NCBI RefSeq assembly: GCF_018129385.1
Contig: NZ_JAFCLN010000014.1
Span: 1 to 64,000 of the forward strand
Reading direction: 5' to 3'
Length of the DNA: 64,000 nucleotides
Origin: Bradyrhizobium lablabi
GTDB taxonomy: Bacteria > Pseudomonadota > Alphaproteobacteria > Rhizobiales > Xanthobacteraceae
Under the pieces are notes generated by a model. It ran no database searches, was not told where the DNA came from, and was given only the letters and a program-made list of their open reading frames with translations. Made by a program: the position numbers and the translations under genes. Positions 61,957 through 64,000 of the stretch are shown in pieces; within the stretch, counting starts at the first letter, position 1; every line of letters begins with the position of its first letter.

Positions 61957-62946
61957 TTAACGGTTGCTACCTCCATCCCGCGACGAGACCGTCCTCAGTG
62001 GCCCTTCGGGCACATTTAGGCTGTCAACGACCTGCGCGATGTTACCACCGTCGGCATAAGTGACCATGTGTCCGGCATCATTCACGAGGTATAGGTTGGC
62101 GCGGCCGAGGACTTTGTGAAGCCGTCTCGCCTGCTCAGACTCAATAAGACGGTCTCCTGTTCCATGGAAAATATGGACTGGGCACCGAATGTCTGAATAG
62201 CGAGATTGCAGTCTCTTCGCTTCCGGGATGAGGAGCGCACTTTCCTCCGCGGCCGCTTTCAGTTGCTTCGGCCGGAGCGTCAGGGAGGCGGGAAAGTTCT
62301 CCTTGAAGCGTCCGGGAATGGAGCGGGGTGCAAATATCTTGCGAAGCAAGGCAGGCAGAATGGCCCATGAGATAACTGGTGCGAACGTATAGCGCATCAT
62401 ATCCCCGAGCCCCGGTATAGCTGGACCTGACATCATCCAAAAGTCCCAACGAGACGTCGGAAAATAATAGCCGGAGGCGACCACGAGGCCTCGGACGGAG
62501 AAGTTATCCTGCAACCCGAGGGCGAGAGCGACCAGTGCGCCCCAGGAATGACCCAACACCACAGGATCGCGCACAGCGAGATGATCTAAAGCTTTCGCGA
62601 ATAGAGCCGCTTGCGACGTGGCAGTCCAGATGCAATCGCGGGGGCGTTGGCTGTATCCGAAGCCTGGCCGATCAAAACACAGAACACGATTGCGGCGAGC
62701 AAGACGATCCACAAGTCCGCTAATGATAAAATCCTGAATCAAGGAGCCGTTGCCGTGGAACAGGACGACGCTGGGCGCTAATGGATCGCCTTGCTGGAGG
62801 TAATGAAGTCGCACGCCCTCGCAATCGATGAAGCTTCCTATTGGGGGATTCTTCCGTTCAGCCAGGAATGAGAACACGATATTCCCGATTGCCAGCATAA
62901 GAAGAATGCCCACAACGATGAGGAACACGATTAGAGCGGAACTCAT
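61957..62946 (-). CDS. membrane-anchored alpha/beta hydrolase
   Basis: 329 aa. One N-terminal membrane anchor (ALIVFLIVVGILLMLAIGNIVF), then an alpha/beta hydrolase: oxyanion VVLFHGNGSLIQD, nucleophile elbow VLGHSWGALVA, a late Asp in FHGTGDRLIE and His in NDAGHMVTY. Resembles epoxide hydrolase/haloalkane dehalogenase-type folds with unknown substrate. A candidate EcfG promoter lies upstream. Confidence 0.85.
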   Translation of the reverse strand: MSSALIVFLIVVGILLMLAIGNIVFSFLAERKNPPIGSFIDCEGVRLHYLQQGDPLAPSVVLFHGNGSLIQDFIISGLVDRLARRNRVLCFDRPGFGYSQRPRDCIWTATSQAALFAKALDHLAVRDPVVLGHSWGALVALALGLQDNFSVRGLVVASGYYFPTSRWDFWMMSGPAIPGLGDMMRYTFAPVISWAILPALLRKIFAPRSIPGRFKENFPASLTLRPKQLKAAAEESALLIPEAKRLQSRYSDIRCPVHIFHGTGDRLIESEQARRLHKVLGRANLYLVNDAGHMVTYADGGNIAQVVDSLNVPEGPLRTVSSRDGGSNR

Positions 62947-63008
62947 GCGCTAAGCCTCACGAAGTGATCACAATCGAAGTTGCAGGCGAGCAGGCCTGAC
63001 TTCGGCAT

Positions 63009-63034
63009 AACCGGGACATGTAGCTGCCCGTTCC
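63009..63034 (-). promoter_or_regulatory. candidate EcfG-type general stress promoter
   Basis: Minus strand GGAAC (63034-63030), 17-nt spacer, GGTT (63012-63009), ~60 nt upstream of the anchored hydrolase. Confidence 0.45.
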
Positions 63035-63148
63035 TAAGTGACATCGAGGGCTGAGGATGAGGACGACAGAAAAGAGTGTGGGGCTCTGGAACGGTTTCAC
63101 CACATGGCGTTTCCCGGCAAGGAGACTCGGGCGAGTCATCAACCCAAA

Positions 63149-63301
63149 TCACCGGAGAACCAAGATGGCAAACCCAATTTTCCGCGATGGAAACCTCTCC
63201 CCAAGGCGACGCCAGACATAAGCTATGGCCAAAAGCCCGAGGGTAGCTGCCACGCTCCAGCGACCTAGTTCGGTTCGCCGAACATCGCCATTGTAGGTCA
63301 T
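63149..63301 (-). CDS. 50-aa membrane protein
   Basis: Strong GGAGGA site. MTYNGDVRRTELGRWSVAAT then a membrane helix (LGLLAIAYVW) and a basic tail (RRLGERFPSRK). Unknown role. Confidence 0.55.
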   Translation of the reverse strand: MTYNGDVRRTELGRWSVAATLGLLAIAYVWRRLGERFPSRKIGFAILVLR

Positions 63302-63425
63302 AGTCTCCTCCGTTGACTTCAATCGTCAGCGTATGGAGGAGTTGCTGCGCATTTCGGATGCCGAGGCGCCATCAAATGGGAACCGCTCAGCTCAGCGGTG
63401 TCGATAACCTCGCCTCCCAGACACG

Positions 63426-63911
63426 TTAATCATATCGGATAGCGCTGAATTGGCCATCGCCTTCCAAGCGAGCGAGCTTTACGTCTTCTACCTTTTCGAT
63501 TTGATGCTGGCGAAGCTGAGATAGAAGCTCTTCCGTCAAGAGCAGTTCTTTTCGCATTGCCTCATCGACGATACGCCCATCCTTTATCACAGTAAGAGAC
63601 GGTGGCCTCAATATCGGGCGCAAGACAGCATACCTATACGTCAGCCAATCGATGACATATTCCCAAGTTACGATGGTCGCGACCAACACAAGACCTTCGG
63701 TGACGGATTGGTATTCCTTTCCCAAGCCGTTCTGAGCTGCGTCGGCAATCAGCACGATCACCAAGAGATCTGCTGGCCCAAAATGGCCAGCTTGGCGGCG
63801 GGCCATAAAGCGCAGAACGAAGAAAAGGCCGAGGTACATGAGAGTGCCGCGCACAATTATTTCGGCGATCCCGAGGTTGGGTAAGAAGACGTCGCTCCAG
63901 CTGATTTGCAT
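63426..63911 (-). CDS. DUF421/YetF family membrane protein
   Basis: 161 aa from MQISWSDVFLPN with GAGGAA upstream. Three membrane helices (IIVRGTLMYLGLFFVLRFMA; DLLVIVLIADAAQNGL; LVLVATIVTWEYVIDWLTY) then the YetF cytosolic domain (RPPSLTVIKDGRIVDEAMRKELLLTEELLSQLRQHQIEKVEDVKLARLEGDGQFS). Function unknown; homologues are often in stress regulons. Confidence 0.9.
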   Translation of the reverse strand: MQISWSDVFLPNLGIAEIIVRGTLMYLGLFFVLRFMARRQAGHFGPADLLVIVLIADAAQNGLGKEYQSVTEGLVLVATIVTWEYVIDWLTYRYAVLRPILRPPSLTVIKDGRIVDEAMRKELLLTEELLSQLRQHQIEKVEDVKLARLEGDGQFSAIRYD

Positions 63912-64000
63912 GGCGAGTTCCTCGTGTTTAATGACCAACGCGCTCGCCGGTGCGCAAAGGTGATGAGGCATTCCGGTCGTTTGCACTACCGCAAATAACC

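Noticed and set aside
61530..61976. 148-codon minus-strand frame
   Set aside because: No ribosome site, no domain and Arg/Ser-rich like other chance frames.

Overview
The window looks like chromosome of a slow-growing Rhizobiales bacterium of the Bradyrhizobium/Rhodopseudomonas group. It is GC-rich, has the dnaA-dnaN-recF-gyrB replication block with rpsT upstream, carries DUF3551 and DUF6894 genes typical of Bradyrhizobium, and its intergenic regions hold palindromic mosaic repeats of the kind seen in that genus. The assignment rests on gene content and recognised protein families read from the sequence; no database search was run.

Core half (1-41.3 kb). Housekeeping genes run from purC, a pirin and a GNAT acetyltransferase through a MmgE/PrpD protein, a FUSC-type permease, a MATE pump, a MurA homologue with Asp at the catalytic Cys position, gyrB, an OafA-like acyltransferase, recF, a DUF559 nuclease-like gene boxed by 59-bp inverted repeats, dnaN, dnaA and rpsT. 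Metabolic and envelope genes follow: msrA, a Wza-type export lipoprotein, hydrolases, an isoquinoline 1-oxidoreductase-like molybdenum enzyme pair, an HD-GYP protein, an acyl-CoA ligase, a TctC-type binding protein and an ArsR/AHSA1/DUF899/DUF1428 run. At 35.4-38.8 kb sits a compact cassette: a membrane protein, a winged-helix regulator, a cis-prenyl transferase (UppS-like) and a B12-binding radical SAM protein. A near-identical palindrome (CTTTGCAATRCAAAG) overlaps the putative promoter of the first gene and the start codon of uppS, which suggests a self-regulated isoprenoid-modifying pathway.

Island (41.3 kb to at least 49 kb, probably beyond the window). A 3' fragment of tRNA-Arg(CCG) at 41.31-41.36 kb marks an integration site. 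Next come a tyrosine integrase, an AlpA/excisionase-type HTH, an unknown gene, a primase-helicase with Prim-Pol and RepA-like ATPase parts, about 200 bp packed with TTGCAAAG iterons (a candidate origin), an HGG-motif protein and a possible small-terminase-like protein. This order resembles phage satellites (PICI-like). A tandem-HTH gene diverges from a strong promoter that would start a roughly 120-nt RNA closed by an 11-of-12-bp terminal helix: a candidate new ncRNA. A lone tailspike-like gene follows at 49.9-52.6 kb.

Right end (52.8-64 kb). This part is a mix of decayed and small genes. Remnants include serine recombinase pieces, a glycosyltransferase start joined to the tail of a secreted repeat protein, a frameshifted SRAP and a frameshifted RlpA. 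Small secreted or membrane proteins lie among them, then a formaldehyde-dehydrogenase-type alcohol dehydrogenase, an alpha/beta hydrolase and a DUF421/YetF protein. Several minus-strand genes here have upstream motifs close to the alphaproteobacterial general-stress (EcfG) promoter GGAAC-N16/17-cGTT, so part of this region may be stress-regulated.
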